From an uncultured Rhodocyclaceae bacterium (GTDB lineage Bacteria > Pseudomonadota > Gammaproteobacteria > Burkholderiales > Rhodocyclaceae), in NCBI GenBank assembly GCA_907163075.1, contig CAJQTY010000001.1, positions 2,790,001 through 2,854,000 of the forward strand: a stretch of DNA of 64,000 nucleotides, written 5' to 3'. This document shows positions 55,154-64,000 of the stretch, in pieces; position 1 is the first letter of the stretch, and each line of letters starts with the position of its first letter. Position numbers and translations under genes: made by a program. The notes beneath the pieces were generated by a model that worked only from the letters and a program-made list of their open reading frames with translations, made no database searches and was not told the origin of the DNA.

Positions 55154-55168
55154 TAGAGGAGAATAACC

Positions 55169-55813
55169 ATGAGTCTAGGCCTTGTTGGGCGCAAGGTCGG
55201 CATGACGCGTATTTTTACCGATGACGGAGTTTCCGTTCCGGTAACTGTGCTCGATGTGTCGAATAATCGTGTTGCCCAGATCAAAACGCCTGAGAATGAC
55301 GGCTACGCGGCCGTTCAGGTGGCGTTTGGCAAACGTCGTCCCTCCCGCGTCAATAAGTCCCTGGCAGGTCATCTCGCCAAGGCTGGCGTCGAAGCGGGAA
55401 ACCTGCTCAAGGAGTTCCCGGTTACCGCCGAGGACCTCGCAACTCTTAAGCCCGGCGATCAGATCAGTGCTTCCATTTTCGTCGTTGGTCAGAAGGTCGA
55501 CGTGACCGGTCAGTCAATCGGTAAGGGTTTTCAGGGTGGCATCAAGCGTCACCACTTCAGTTCGCAACGTGCGACGCACGGCAACTCGGTGTCGCACAAC
55601 GCTCCAGGATCGATCGGTATGAATCAGGATCCGGGTCGGGTCTTTCCCGGTAAGCGCATGGCTGGTCATCTCGGCGACGTCAAGCGCACGCAGCAAAATC
55701 TTGAAGTCATCCGTGTTGATGTCGAACGTCAACTGTTGTTGGTCAAGGGCGCAGTTCCCGGCTCTAAGGGGTCGGATCTGATTGTGCGTCCTGCAGTCAA
55801 GGCGGGGGCATAA
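55169..55813 (+). CDS. rplC: 50S ribosomal protein L3
   Basis: The 214-residue protein has [20 protein letters not shown], the tip-loop segment [20 protein letters not shown] and [20 protein letters not shown] (with the Gln that PrmB methylates in E. coli nearby). L3 is an early assembly protein close to the peptidyl transferase centre. Its TAA shares its last base with the rplD ATG (TAATG). Confidence 0.99.
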   Translation: MSLGLVGRKVGMTRIFTDDGVSVPVTVLDVSNNRVAQIKTPENDGYAAVQVAFGKRRPSRVNKSLAGHLAKAGVEAGNLLKEFPVTAEDLATLKPGDQISASIFVVGQKVDVTGQSIGKGFQGGIKRHHFSSQRATHGNSVSHNAPGSIGMNQDPGRVFPGKRMAGHLGDVKRTQQNLEVIRVDVERQLLLVKGAVPGSKGSDLIVRPAVKAGA

Positions 55814-56433
55814 TGGAACTCAAGCTGATTAATGAACAAGGCCAGGAAGCCAGTCGCTTACAGGCTTCTGATGTGCTGTTTGGTCGCGAGTACAACGAGT
55901 CCCTGATTCATCAGGTTGTTGTTGCCTATCAGGCGAATGCGCGTAGTGGCAATCGCGCACAGAAGGATCGTGAGCAGGTTAGGCATACGACCGCGAAGCC
56001 TTTCCGGCAAAAGGGTACGGGGCGTGCGCGCGCCGGTATGTCGTCCTCGCCGCTGTGGCGTGGTGGCGGGCGAATCTTCCCGAATTCGCCGGACGAGAAT
56101 TTCAGCCAGAAGTTGAACAAGAAGATGTATCGCGCCGGTATGGCATCGATTCTTTCCCAACTTGTGCGCGAAGATCGTCTGGCCGTTGTTGACAGCATTG
56201 CTGTCGACGCGCCTAAAACCAAGTTGTTTGCGCAGAAAATCAAAGGTATGGGTTACGACTCGGTACTGGTTATCACCGATAGTCTCGATGAAAACGTCTT
56301 CCTGGCTTCGCGTAATCTGCCTAATGTGCTGGTTGTCGAAGTCAATGAAGCCGACCCGGTCTCGCTGATTCGCTTCCCGAAGGTGCTGATCACCAAGAGC
56401 GCCCTCGCCAAGTTTGAGGAGTTACTGGGATGA
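55813..56433 (+). CDS. rplD: 50S ribosomal protein L4
   Basis: The 206-residue protein has the long RNA-binding loop ([20 protein letters not shown]-type; visible as [20 protein letters not shown]) and [20 protein letters not shown] at the C terminus. L4 lines the exit tunnel and in E. coli represses the S10 operon. It overlaps rplC by 1 nt and rplW by 4 nt. Confidence 0.99.
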   Translation: MELKLINEQGQEASRLQASDVLFGREYNESLIHQVVVAYQANARSGNRAQKDREQVRHTTAKPFRQKGTGRARAGMSSSPLWRGGGRIFPNSPDENFSQKLNKKMYRAGMASILSQLVREDRLAVVDSIAVDAPKTKLFAQKIKGMGYDSVLVITDSLDENVFLASRNLPNVLVVEVNEADPVSLIRFPKVLITKSALAKFEELLG

Positions 56434-56732
56434 ACCAACAACGTTTGATGCAAGTGTTGCTTGCACCACAGATCTCTGAAAAGGCGACCTATGTGGCGGA
56501 CAAGCATGAGCAGGTGATTTTTCGCGTTGCCTCGGATGCAACAAAGCCTGAGGTGAAGGCTGCAGTTGAGTTGCTTTTCAAGGTTTCCGTTGAGTCGGTG
56601 CAGATTACCAACGTCAAAGGAAAGCACAAAAAGTTCGGACGCTATATGGGCAGCCGCAAAAACTGGAAAAAGGCATATGTTTGTCTCAGGCCCGGTCAGG
56701 AAATCAATTTCGTGGATGGGGGGGCCGCATAA
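56430..56732 (+). CDS. rplW: 50S ribosomal protein L23
   Basis: The 100-residue protein has [40 protein letters not shown] and [21 protein letters not shown]23 sits at the tunnel exit and binds trigger factor and SRP. ATG overlaps the rplD stop (ATGA) and its stop overlaps rplB (TAATG). Confidence 0.99.
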   Translation: MNQQRLMQVLLAPQISEKATYVADKHEQVIFRVASDATKPEVKAAVELLFKVSVESVQITNVKGKHKKFGRYMGSRKNWKKAYVCLRPGQEINFVDGGAA

Positions 56733-57559
56733 TGGCGCTCGTCAAAGTTAAACCGACATCTCCTGGTCGTCGTGCGGTCGTTAAGGTTGTAAATCCGAAT
56801 CTGCATAAGGGTGCGCCATTTTCCGCTCTGCTTGAGTCACAATCTAAAAAGGCCGGTCGCAATAACAATGGACACATAACGACGCGTCACCAAGGTGGTG
56901 GTCACAAGCAGCACTACCGTATTGTCGATTTTAAGCGTAATAAGGACGGAATTCCGGCTAAGGTCGAGCGCCTCGAATATGACCCGAATCGCACGGCAAA
57001 TATCGCGCTCCTCCTTTATGCCGATGGCGAGCGCCGCTACGTAATCGCACCCAAAGGATTGGTTGTCGGCCAGCAGTTGCTTAGCGGCTCGGAGGCTCCA
57101 ATCAAATCGGGCAATTCACTGCCGATCCGAAATATTCCGGTGGGAACAACAATTCATTGTATCGAGATGATTCCTGGCAAAGGGGCGCAATTGGCTCGTT
57201 CTGCCGGCACTTCAGCCCAACTGTTGGCGCGTGAAGGAGTTTATGCACAGGTTCGATTGCGCTCGGGTGAAATTCGCCGGGTGCACGTTGAGTGCCGGGC
57301 AACGATCGGTGAGGTGGGGAACGAAGAGCACAGTCTGCGCTCGATCGGCAAGGCTGGCGCAAATCGCTGGCGTGGCATCCGCCCAACAGTTCGCGGTGTG
57401 GTGATGAACCCTGTTGATCACCCGCACGGTGGTGGCGAGGGAAGAACCGCTGCTGGTATGCACCCGGTCAGCCCTTGGGGTACCAAGACCAAGGGTTATC
57501 GTACACGCAGCAACAAGCGCACGACTTCAATGATCGTGCAGCGCCGCCACAAACGCTAA
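56732..57559 (+). CDS. rplB: 50S ribosomal protein L2
   Basis: The 275-residue protein has [40 protein letters not shown] and the C-terminal [20 protein letters not shown] with its conserved His, important for subunit joining and peptidyl transfer. The ATG shares a base with the rplW stop; the open frame upstream overlaps rplW and is not used. Confidence 0.99.
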   Translation: MALVKVKPTSPGRRAVVKVVNPNLHKGAPFSALLESQSKKAGRNNNGHITTRHQGGGHKQHYRIVDFKRNKDGIPAKVERLEYDPNRTANIALLLYADGERRYVIAPKGLVVGQQLLSGSEAPIKSGNSLPIRNIPVGTTIHCIEMIPGKGAQLARSAGTSAQLLAREGVYAQVRLRSGEIRRVHVECRATIGEVGNEEHSLRSIGKAGANRWRGIRPTVRGVVMNPVDHPHGGGEGRTAAGMHPVSPWGTKTKGYRTRSNKRTTSMIVQRRHKR

Positions 57560-57572
57560 GGGATAGAGGACT

Positions 57573-57848
57573 ATGGGACGTTCCATAAAAAAGGGCCCGT
57601 TTGTTGATGCCCACCTGATTAAAAAAGTCGACGCGGTACGCGCGACAAGCGACAAACGACCTATCAAGACTTGGTCGCGCCGTTCGACCGTTTTGCCGGA
57701 TTTTGTTGGTTTGACCATTGCTGTTCATAACGGCAAGCAGCACATCCCGGTGTATGTCACTGAAAACATGGTCGGCCACAAGTTGGGCGAGTTTTCTTTG
57801 ACCCGCACCTTTAAGGGTCATACCGCCGGCAAGAAGGCGAAGAAGTAA
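57573..57848 (+). CDS. rpsS: 30S ribosomal protein S19
   Basis: The 91-residue protein has [40 protein letters not shown] and [21 protein letters not shown]19 lies in the 30S head and contacts A-site tRNA. It sits 13 nt after rplB. Confidence 0.99.
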   Translation: MGRSIKKGPFVDAHLIKKVDAVRATSDKRPIKTWSRRSTVLPDFVGLTIAVHNGKQHIPVYVTENMVGHKLGEFSLTRTFKGHTAGKKAKK

Positions 57849-57858
57849 AGGAATGGAT

Positions 57859-58188
57859 ATGGAAACTCGTGCTATTTTGCGCGGCGTTCGGCTGTCAGAT
57901 CAAAAAGGTCGACTGGTAGCTGACCAGATCCGCGGTTTGCCAGTTGATAAGGCGCTCAGCATCCTGACTTTCAGCCCGAAAAAAGGCGCTGAAATCATTA
58001 AGAAGGTGCTGGAATCGGCGATCGCCAATGCGGAACATAATGATGGCGCCGATATTGACGAATTGAAGGTGAAAACCATCTATGTCGAAAAAGGCATGGT
58101 GCTCAAGCGCTTCACGGCGCGGGCGAAGGGGCGTGGTAATCGGATTGTCAAACCGACCTGCCACATTTTCCTGACCGTCGGAAACTGA
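57859..58188 (+). CDS. rplV: 50S ribosomal protein L22
   Basis: The 109-residue protein has [20 protein letters not shown], the tunnel hairpin and [21 protein letters not shown] start at ATG 57859 because AAGGA lies 6 nt upstream and the N terminus METRAILRG is typical; ATG 57853 is in frame two codons earlier but sits on the ribosome-binding site. Confidence 0.98.
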   Translation: METRAILRGVRLSDQKGRLVADQIRGLPVDKALSILTFSPKKGAEIIKKVLESAIANAEHNDGADIDELKVKTIYVEKGMVLKRFTARAKGRGNRIVKPTCHIFLTVGN

Positions 58189-58197
58189 GGAATAACA

Positions 58198-59061
58198 ATG
58201 GGACAGAAGATTCATCCGACTGGTTTTCGCTTGGCTGTCACCCGTGACTGGTCTTCGCGTTGGTACGCCAACAGTAAGAACTTTGCCGGAATGCTTAATG
58301 AAGACGTACAGGTTCGTGATTATCTAAAGAAAAAGCTCAAGCATGCATCAGTTGGTCGTGTCCTGATCGAACGTCCGGCGAAGAATGCCCGGGTGACGGT
58401 GTTTTCGGCACGTCCAGGTGTAGTTATTGGCAAGAAAGGCGAAGAAATCGATCATCTTCGTGCGGCTTTGCAAAAGATCATGGGCGTACCCGTTCATGTC
58501 AGTATCGAAGAGATCCGTAAACCAGAACTTGATGCGCAGTTGATTGCTGACTCGATCACTCAGCAGCTTGAAAAGCGGATCATGTTCCGACGCGCTATGA
58601 AGCGTGCCATGCAGAATGCGATGCGTCTCGGTGCTCAGGGTATCAAGATCATGAGTTCAGGACGTCTGAATGGTGCGGAAATCGCTCGACGCGAATGGTA
58701 TCGCGAAGGTCGCGTGCCATTGCATACCATGCGTGCTGATATTGATTACGCAACGTCTGAGGCATTGACGACCTACGGTATCATCGGGGTCAAGGTCTGG
58801 GTGTTCAAAGGTGAAGTATTGAACCGCAATGAGCAGCCTTCGACATCCCCGGAGTTGTCACAAGCAGATGATCAGCGCAAGCCACGTCGTGTTGCCAGAC
58901 CGGCACCGGCGGATGGTACTGAGAAGCCAAAGAGCCGTACTGTAAAAGCGAATGCCCAGCACGAGACGGCGAGTAGCGAAGCTGCTGCTGCCACACCGGA
59001 AAGCAAGGGGCTTGCAAAACGAGTAAGAAAGGCAGGAACAGCTGATGCTGCAACCAACTAG
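58198..59061 (+). CDS. rpsC: 30S ribosomal protein S3 with long C-terminal tail
   Basis: The 287-residue protein has [20 protein letters not shown], the KH domain ([20 protein letters not shown]) and the S3 C-terminal domain to about residue 210 ([16 protein letters not shown]). A charged, Ala/Ser/Glu-rich tail of about 70 residues follows; E. coli S3 has 233 residues in all. The tail's last 17 bases overlap the rplP start. S3 helps mRNA entry and helicase activity; the tail is probably disordered. Confidence 0.98.
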   Translation: MGQKIHPTGFRLAVTRDWSSRWYANSKNFAGMLNEDVQVRDYLKKKLKHASVGRVLIERPAKNARVTVFSARPGVVIGKKGEEIDHLRAALQKIMGVPVHVSIEEIRKPELDAQLIADSITQQLEKRIMFRRAMKRAMQNAMRLGAQGIKIMSSGRLNGAEIARREWYREGRVPLHTMRADIDYATSEALTTYGIIGVKVWVFKGEVLNRNEQPSTSPELSQADDQRKPRRVARPAPADGTEKPKSRTVKANAQHETASSEAAAATPESKGLAKRVRKAGTADAATN

Positions 59062-59458
59062 AAGAAAGTACCGCAAAGAGCAGAAAGGTCGAAACACCGG
59101 CCTGGCTACACGCGGTGCCAAAGTGAGCTTCGGCGAGTTCGGGTTAAAGGCAACCGGTCGTGGACGCCTAACCGCTCGTCAGATAGAGGCGGCGCGTCGT
59201 GCGATGACGCGGCACATTAAACGCGGCGGCCGAATCTGGATTCGTATTTTTCCCGACAAACCTATTTCGAAGAAGCCTCTCGAGGTGCGAATGGGTAACG
59301 GTAAAGGTAATCCAGAATATTACGTGGCGGAAATTCAGCCAGGCAAAGTGCTTTATGAAATGGATGGCGTCGATGAGGTTTTGGCACGCGAGGCATTTGC
59401 GCTTGCTGCTGCGAAGCTGCCGATCCCGACAGCATTTGTCACCCGAATGGTAGGTTGA
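59045..59458 (+). CDS. rplP: 50S ribosomal protein L16
   Basis: The 137-residue protein has [40 protein letters not shown] and [21 protein letters not shown]16 organises the A site of the 50S subunit. It starts inside rpsC (17-nt overlap) and is followed by rpmC after 2 nt. Confidence 0.99.
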   Translation: MLQPTRRKYRKEQKGRNTGLATRGAKVSFGEFGLKATGRGRLTARQIEAARRAMTRHIKRGGRIWIRIFPDKPISKKPLEVRMGNGKGNPEYYVAEIQPGKVLYEMDGVDEVLAREAFALAAAKLPIPTAFVTRMVG

Positions 59459-59460
59459 TC

Positions 59461-59655
59461 ATGAAAGCTAGTGAATTGCGGCTAAAAGGTGTCGACGATC
59501 TGAACAAAGAGTTGTTGGATTTACTGAAGGCTCAGTTTGGCCTGCGTATGCAGATTGCCACTCAGCAATTAAGTAACAACAGCCAGATCGGTAAGGTGCG
59601 TCGCGATATCGCGCGTGTTCGTACCCTTCTTCGTGAAAAGGCGGTGCAACAATGA
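59461..59655 (+). CDS. rpmC: 50S ribosomal protein L29
   Basis: The 64-residue helical protein has [40 protein letters not shown] and [16 protein letters not shown]29 sits next to L23 at the tunnel exit. Its stop overlaps the rpsQ ATG (ATGA). Confidence 0.99.
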   Translation: MKASELRLKGVDDLNKELLDLLKAQFGLRMQIATQQLSNNSQIGKVRRDIARVRTLLREKAVQQ

Positions 59656-59915
59656 GCGAAACGACTAGTAAGCGTACCCTGGTCGGCCGTGTCGTCAGTG
59701 ACAAGATGGACAAGACAGTCACGGTCCTAATCGAACGTCGTGTCAAGCACCCGATGTACGATAAGATTATCGTGCGATCGAGTAAATATCACGCGCACAA
59801 CGATAACAATGAAGCGAAATCCGGCGACCTGGTCGAGATACAGGAGTGCCGTCCGCTTTCAAAGACCAAAGCGTGGGTTGTTACCCAGTTGCTTGAAAAA
59901 GCAGTTGCAATTTAA
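59652..59915 (+). CDS. rpsQ: 30S ribosomal protein S17
   Basis: The 87-residue OB-fold protein has [40 protein letters not shown] and [13 protein letters not shown]. It is the last gene of the S10 operon proper and is followed by a 123-nt gap with a promoter-like sequence. Confidence 0.99.
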   Translation: MSETTSKRTLVGRVVSDKMDKTVTVLIERRVKHPMYDKIIVRSSKYHAHNDNNEAKSGDLVEIQECRPLSKTKAWVVTQLLEKAVAI

Positions 59916-59918
59916 AAC

Positions 59919-59946
59919 TTGCCTTTTCGAGAAAATGGGCTATAAT
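59919..59946 (+). promoter_or_regulatory. Candidate spc-operon promoter
   Basis: TTGCCT (59919-59924) and a perfect TATAAT (59941-59946) are 16 nt apart, within the rpsQ-rplN gap where the spc promoter lies in E. coli. Confidence 0.6.
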
Positions 59947-59956
59947 TGCTTTTTTT

Positions 59957-59981
59957 CATCCGGCCACTTCTAGGTCGGATG
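59957..59981 (+). promoter_or_regulatory. Leader hairpin of the spc transcript
   Basis: CATCCGGCC (59957-59965) pairs with GGTCGGATG (59973-59981, one G-U) around a 7-nt loop, starting about 10 nt after the TATAAT. It follows a T-run rather than preceding one, and is followed by TTTCTCCCTT. It could be a leader structure or a weak attenuator. Confidence 0.4.
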
Positions 59982-60038
59982 TTTCTCCCTTACGGGTTCC
60001 AAGACTGACCGCAATAGCGGGATAAGTTGGAGAGATAG

Positions 60039-60407
60039 ATGATTCAAATGCAGACGGTTCTGGACGTCGCCGACAACACCGGCGCCCGTTCAGTGATGTG
60101 TATCAAGGTCTTGGGCGGCTCCAAGCGTCGCTACGCGAGTGTTGGCGACATTATCAAAGTGAGCATCAAGGATGCTGCGCCGCGTGGCCGAGTAAAAAAG
60201 GGTGATGTGTACAGCGCTGTTGTTGTTCGCACGGCCAAAGGCGTGCGACGTCCCGATGGTTCGCTGGTCAGGTTTGATAACAATGCGGCGGTGCTTCTCA
60301 ATAATAAATTGGAGCCAATCGGTACGCGAATCTTCGGGCCGGTAACGCGGGAATTGCGCGGTGAGCGGTTTATGAAAATCGTGTCGCTGGCGCCTGAAGT
60401 GCTGTAA
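60039..60407 (+). CDS. rplN: 50S ribosomal protein L14
   Basis: The 122-residue protein has [40 protein letters not shown] and [21 protein letters not shown]14 forms an intersubunit bridge. It is the first spc-operon gene. Confidence 0.99.
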   Translation: MIQMQTVLDVADNTGARSVMCIKVLGGSKRRYASVGDIIKVSIKDAAPRGRVKKGDVYSAVVVRTAKGVRRPDGSLVRFDNNAAVLLNNKLEPIGTRIFGPVTRELRGERFMKIVSLAPEVL

Positions 60408-60416
60408 GGAGGGGCC

Positions 60417-60734
60417 ATGGACAAAATCCGAAAAGGCGACAAAGTCGTCATTATTGCCGGCAAAGACAAAGGCAAGCGAGGTACGGTGCTCGCTCGCGTT
60501 GATGCTGAGCATGTAGTGGTTGAGGGCATGAACCGCGCCAAAAAGCATGTTAAGCCCAACCCTGTAAAAGGCGTGGTCGGTGGCGTTGTCGATAAGGACA
60601 TGCCTCTTCACGTTTCAAATGTTTCGCTTTACAACCCGGTAACTCAAAAGGCTGATCGTGTCGGCTTCAAAACACTTGAAGACGGTGCAAAAGTGCGCGT
60701 CTTCAGGTCGAGTGGCGAAGTGGTTGGGGCGTAA
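60417..60734 (+). CDS. rplX: 50S ribosomal protein L24
   Basis: The 105-residue protein has the KOW motif ([20 protein letters not shown]) and [21 protein letters not shown]24 starts 50S assembly. ATG follows AAGGAGGGG. Confidence 0.99.
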   Translation: MDKIRKGDKVVIIAGKDKGKRGTVLARVDAEHVVVEGMNRAKKHVKPNPVKGVVGGVVDKDMPLHVSNVSLYNPVTQKADRVGFKTLEDGAKVRVFRSSGEVVGA

Positions 60735-60745
60735 GGAGAGCAATC

Positions 60746-61285
60746 ATGGCGCGTTTGCTAGATTTTTATAAAAACACGGTAGTGCAGGATCTGACTGCGA
60801 GATTCGGCTACAAGTCGAACATGGAAGTTCCGCGCATTACAAAGATCACTTTGAACATGGGTGTGGGCGAGGCAGTGGCTGACAAGAAGGTGCTCGAGCA
60901 TGCTGTTAGCGACATGACTAAGATTGCAGGACAAAAACCTGTAGTCACCAAGTCGCGAAAGTCGATTGCCGGTTTCAAGATTCGGGATGGGTATCCGATT
61001 GGCTGCATGGTTACCTTGCGCGGCCCGCGGATGTTTGAATTCCTCGATCGTCTTGTGACGATTGCTTTGCCGCGCGTGCGTGATTTCCGCGGAATCTCCG
61101 GTAAGGGGTTTGATGGTCGCGGTAATTACAACATGGGCGTCAAGGAGCAAATTATTTTTCCGGAAATCGAGTACGACAAGATCGATGCGTTGCGTGGTAT
61201 GAATATCAGCGTCACGACCACGGCGAAAACTGACGATGAAGCGCGTGCATTGCTCGGCGCGTTTAAATTCCCGTTCAAGAATTGA
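60746..61285 (+). CDS. rplE: 50S ribosomal protein L5
   Basis: The 179-residue protein has [40 protein letters not shown] and [21 protein letters not shown]5 binds 5S rRNA in the central protuberance. Confidence 0.99.
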   Translation: MARLLDFYKNTVVQDLTARFGYKSNMEVPRITKITLNMGVGEAVADKKVLEHAVSDMTKIAGQKPVVTKSRKSIAGFKIRDGYPIGCMVTLRGPRMFEFLDRLVTIALPRVRDFRGISGKGFDGRGNYNMGVKEQIIFPEIEYDKIDALRGMNISVTTTAKTDDEARALLGAFKFPFKN

Positions 61286-61292
61286 GGCGAAA

Positions 61293-61598
61293 ATGGCGAA
61301 GCTCGCACTGATTAACCGCGATGAAAAGCGTCGCGAGATGGTCAAAAAGTACGCCGCAAAGCGTGCAGACTTGTTGGCTATTATTAATGACGCTTCTCGC
61401 TCAGATGACGAGCGCTTTGCCGCACGTCTAAAGTTCCAGTCTCTCCCGCGCAATTCAAGCCCGGTTCGCCTGCGAAATCGCTGCAAGTTGACTGGTCGTC
61501 CGCGTGGTGTCTATCGCAAATTTGGTTTGGGTCGCAGCAAGTTGCGCGACTTCGTTATGCGTGGCGAAGTACCCGGTATGACCAAGGCTAGCTGGTAA
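61293..61598 (+). CDS. rpsN: 30S ribosomal protein S14 (zinc-free long form)
   Basis: The 101-residue protein has [20 protein letters not shown] and [20 protein letters not shown] with no CxxC zinc motifs, so it is the long, C-minus type. ATG 61293 gives the standard start; the longer open frame overlaps rplE. Confidence 0.99.
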   Translation: MAKLALINRDEKRREMVKKYAAKRADLLAIINDASRSDDERFAARLKFQSLPRNSSPVRLRNRCKLTGRPRGVYRKFGLGRSKLRDFVMRGEVPGMTKASW

Positions 61599-61613
61599 GC
61601 AGGAGGGAACAAT

Positions 61614-62009
61614 ATGAGTATGAGCGATCCGATCAGCGACATGCTGACGCGCATCCGAAATGCACAAATGGCGAGCAAGGCCTCAGTAGCCATGCCGTCT
61701 TCTAAAGTTAAAGTCGCCATTGCGATGGTGCTTAAAGACGAGGGGTACGTAGAAGACTTCGCCGTTCGCGAACGCGATGGCAAGCCGACTCTTGAAATCG
61801 GCCTTAAGTATTATGCGGGACTCCCTGTCATTGAGCGCATTGATCGCGTTTCAAAGCCTGGGTTGCGTATTTATAAAGGCGCTGACGACATTCCGCGTGT
61901 TATGAATGGTCTTGGCGTGGCGATAGTTTCCACGCCCAAGGGTGTAATGACCGACCGCAAAGCTCGCGCCAGTAACACTGGCGGCGAAGTCCTTTGCATA
62001 GTCGCCTAA
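61614..62009 (+). CDS. rpsH: 30S ribosomal protein S8
   Basis: The 131-residue protein has [40 protein letters not shown] and [23 protein letters not shown] 61614 has AGGAGG at 7 nt; the next ATG (61620) is the start used in many homologues. S8 is the usual spc autoregulator through the rplE region. Confidence 0.99.
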   Translation: MSMSDPISDMLTRIRNAQMASKASVAMPSSKVKVAIAMVLKDEGYVEDFAVRERDGKPTLEIGLKYYAGLPVIERIDRVSKPGLRIYKGADDIPRVMNGLGVAIVSTPKGVMTDRKARASNTGGEVLCIVA

Positions 62010-62018
62010 GAGGTTGAT

Positions 62019-62552
62019 ATGTCCCGTGTTGCAAAGAATCCAATTATTTTGCCCCAGGGCGTAGAAGTAACCCTGAGCGATGTGCAGATCTCGGTAAAAG
62101 GACCCTTGGGAGCAATTGCTTTTGCTGCCAACCCGGCTGTGAAGTTGGAGCAGGAGGGCTCCTCAGTGCTCTGTAGCGCTGTTGAGGGAGTGTCAAATTC
62201 AGACGCGCTGTCTGGTACCGTGCGTGCAATTGTTGCCAATATGGTGACCGGCGTCAGCAAGGGGTTTGAGCGGAAGCTAAATCTCGTCGGTGTTGGTTAT
62301 CGTGCACAAGCTCAAGGCGAGGTGCTCAACCTAACACTCGGTTTTTCGCACCCGGTTTCGTACAAGATGCCTGCTGGAGTTAAGTGCGAGACACCGACCC
62401 AGACCGAGATCGTAATCAAGGGTGTGGACAAGCAACAAGTTGGTCAGGTGGCGGCCGAGATCCGTGCCTACCGCAAGCCAGAACCGTATAAGGGAAAAGG
62501 CGTGCGCTATTCCGACGAAGTGATTGTCCTCAAGGAAACGAAAAAGAAGTAA
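62019..62552 (+). CDS. rplF: 50S ribosomal protein L6
   Basis: The 177-residue protein has [40 protein letters not shown] and [21 protein letters not shown]6 lies near the sarcin-ricin loop. Confidence 0.99.
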   Translation: MSRVAKNPIILPQGVEVTLSDVQISVKGPLGAIAFAANPAVKLEQEGSSVLCSAVEGVSNSDALSGTVRAIVANMVTGVSKGFERKLNLVGVGYRAQAQGEVLNLTLGFSHPVSYKMPAGVKCETPTQTEIVIKGVDKQQVGQVAAEIRAYRKPEPYKGKGVRYSDEVIVLKETKKK

Positions 62553-62562
62553 AGGTGCATAA

Positions 62563-62919
62563 ATGATAGACAAGAACCAAGCGCGGTTGCGCAGAGCCCG
62601 TAAAACCCGGGCAAAGATTGCTGAACTGAAATCGCTGCGCTTGTCGGTGCATCGCACTAACAGCCACATCTACGCGCAAGTGTTTTCTCCTTGCGGCTCA
62701 AAAGTATTGGCAGTGGCGTCATCCTTAGAGCCTGAGGTTCGAAAGAGCTTGGCGAATGGTGGAAACATTGGCGCTGCGGCTGTTATTGGCAAGTTGATTG
62801 CCGAGCGTGCCAAGAATGCCGGAATAGACCAAGTGGCGTTTGATCGAGGCGGCTTCCAGTACCACGGGCGTGTTAAGGCGCTGGCTGAAGCAGCGCGTGA
62901 AGCCGGCCTGAAGTTCTGA
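62563..62919 (+). CDS. rplR: 50S ribosomal protein L18
   Basis: The 118-residue protein has [34 protein letters not shown] and [21 protein letters not shown]18 binds 5S rRNA with L5. Confidence 0.99.
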   Translation: MIDKNQARLRRARKTRAKIAELKSLRLSVHRTNSHIYAQVFSPCGSKVLAVASSLEPEVRKSLANGGNIGAAAVIGKLIAERAKNAGIDQVAFDRGGFQYHGRVKALAEAAREAGLKF

Positions 62920-62946
62920 TCGGCACAAAAGGAATTGGAGTAAGTA

Positions 62947-63471
62947 ATGGCGAAGCCTCAAGGTAGAAAACCGCAACAAGCTGAAAAGCCCGATGACGGC
63001 ATGCGCGAGAAGATGATTTCGATTAACCGCGTCACCAAAGTGGTGAAAGGTGGTCGTATTCTCGGTTTTGCAGCTTTGACTGTTGTTGGCGATGGCGATG
63101 GTCGCGTCGGGATGGGAAAGGGCAAATCTCGCGAAGTGCCGGTGGCTGTGCAGAAGGCTATGGAAGAAGCTCGGCGCAAGATGGTAAAGGTTAGCCTGAA
63201 AAGCGGCACTTTGCATCACACCGTTTTCGGTCGCCATGGTGCATCTGTGGTCATGATGCAACCTGCGCCTGAAGGAACTGGGGTTATAGCGGGTGGCGCG
63301 ATGCGCGCTGTCTTCGAAGTGATGGGGATGACTAACGTCGTCGCCAAGGCTCATGGTTCCACGAACCCGTATAACATTGTTAGGGCGACGATCAACGGCC
63401 TGCAGGCAATGAACACGCCATCAGAGATCGCCGCTAAGCGCGGTAAGTCGGTTGAAGAGGTTCTGGGGTGA
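62947..63471 (+). CDS. rpsE: 30S ribosomal protein S5
   Basis: The 174-residue protein has [40 protein letters not shown] and [20 protein letters not shown]. The loop where spectinomycin-resistance changes occur (TKVVKGGR) is wild type. ATG follows TTGGAGTA. Confidence 0.99.
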   Translation: MAKPQGRKPQQAEKPDDGMREKMISINRVTKVVKGGRILGFAALTVVGDGDGRVGMGKGKSREVPVAVQKAMEEARRKMVKVSLKSGTLHHTVFGRHGASVVMMQPAPEGTGVIAGGAMRAVFEVMGMTNVVAKAHGSTNPYNIVRATINGLQAMNTPSEIAAKRGKSVEEVLG

Positions 63472-63474
63472 GAC

Positions 63475-63657
63475 ATGGATGACAAAAAAATCAAGGTAAC
63501 GCTCGTCAAGAGTGTGATCGGAACCAAGGAGTCGCATCGGGCTACCGTGCGGGGCTTGGGCTTGCGGCGATTGAATAGTAGTTCGGAGTTGCAGGATACG
63601 CCGGCCATTCGGGGCATGATTAATAAGATTGCCTATTTGCTGAAGTGCGAGGGTTAA
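63475..63657 (+). CDS. rpmD: 50S ribosomal protein L30
   Basis: The 60-residue protein has [20 protein letters not shown] and [20 protein letters not shown]. It lies 3 nt after rpsE and 1 nt before rplO. Confidence 0.99.
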   Translation: MDDKKIKVTLVKSVIGTKESHRATVRGLGLRRLNSSSELQDTPAIRGMINKIAYLLKCEG

Positions 63658-63658
63658 G

Positions 63659-64000
63659 ATGAAACTCAATACTATTCAGCCGGCTGATGGTTCTACACAC
63701 GCAAAACGACGAGTTGGTCGTGGCATCGGTTCGGGTTTGGGAAAAACATGTGGACGCGGCCATAAGGGCCAAAAATCGCGTGCAGGTGGTTTCCATAAGG
63801 TCGGTTTTGAAGGTGGACAGATGCCGCTTCAGCGTCGTTTGCCCAAGCGTGGCTTTGTGTCATTAACGAATGCACGTAATGTTGAAGTGCGGTTATCGGA
63901 AATTAACGATTTGCCGGTTGACGAAATTGATATCCTCACGCTGATTCAGGCAAATTTGGTATCGCAGCACGCCTTATCGGTAAAAGTTGTACTTTCCGGT
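63659..64000 (+). CDS. rplO: 50S ribosomal protein L15, 5' part
   Basis: The frame opens with ATG one nt after the rpmD stop and is still open at the window end (114 codons visible). It has [40 protein letters not shown] and [17 protein letters not shown], the L15 signature region. A Cys replaces the more common Ala in [10 protein letters not shown]. secY would be expected next. Confidence 0.97.
   Translation, partial: MKLNTIQPADGSTHAKRRVGRGIGSGLGKTCGRGHKGQKSRAGGFHKVGFEGGQMPLQRRLPKRGFVSLTNARNVEVRLSEINDLPVDEIDILTLIQANLVSQHALSVKVVLSG

Overview
The window reads as a chromosome segment of a GC-rich betaproteobacterium, most likely a member of the Rhodocyclales (Accumulibacter, Propionivibrio or Dechloromonas type). 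This rests on gene order, protein flavour (a PhaM-type PHA granule regulator, Kup, split arn genes) and the merged tRNA-tuf-secE-nusG-rplKAJL-rpoBC-str-S10-spc supercluster. Genus assignment is inference. No phage, transposase, integrase or CRISPR array is visible.

Region 1 (1-8512): the 3' end of purT, a Tat-exported dienelactone hydrolase, an NlpC/P60 lipoprotein, a secreted unknown protein, then a cation block. That block has a KdpD-like kinase without the usual N-terminal KdpD/Usp half, KdpE and the K+ transporter Kup, joined by stop/start overlaps, with a convergent Ca2+/H+ antiporter. Region 2 (8513-15745): palindromic REP-like repeats, thiC under a TPP riboswitch, a divergent periplasmic alpha-carbonic anhydrase with an extra N-terminal domain, a periplasmic rhodanese, and a small envelope-stress-like unit (repeat lipoprotein, ECF sigma factor, anti-sigma factor, lectin-like secreted protein).

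Region 3 (15724-24848, minus strand): a nine-gene operon for adding L-Ara4N to lipid A, in an unusual order: WbuC-type cupin, arnT, an SMR-type flippase subunit, arnB, arnC, arnA formyltransferase, arnA dehydrogenase, arnD and a second ArnT-like glycosyltransferase. ArnA is split into two genes. Region 4 (24994-36079): a SpoU-type RNA methyltransferase, an old yellow enzyme, a thioredoxin-like protein overlapping a hybrid histidine kinase, a spermidine-synthase-fold protein, a 1144-residue protein that I assign tentatively to the PPi-type PEP carboxykinase family, phaM, a NarL/FixJ regulator and a membrane-anchored methyltransferase.

Region 5 (36284-64000, all plus strand): tRNA-Tyr, tRNA-Gly, tRNA-Thr, tuf, tRNA-Trp, secE, nusG, rplKAJL, rpoBC, rpsLG, fusA, a second tuf, then rpsJ to rplO in canonical S10/spc order. 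The last gene runs off the window. The two tuf genes appear identical over the coding sequence but have different flanks. Terminators, leaders and promoter-like sites visible by eye lie after rplL, between rpoC and rpsL, before rplC and before rplN.

All similarity statements come from recognising motifs by eye; no database search was possible.
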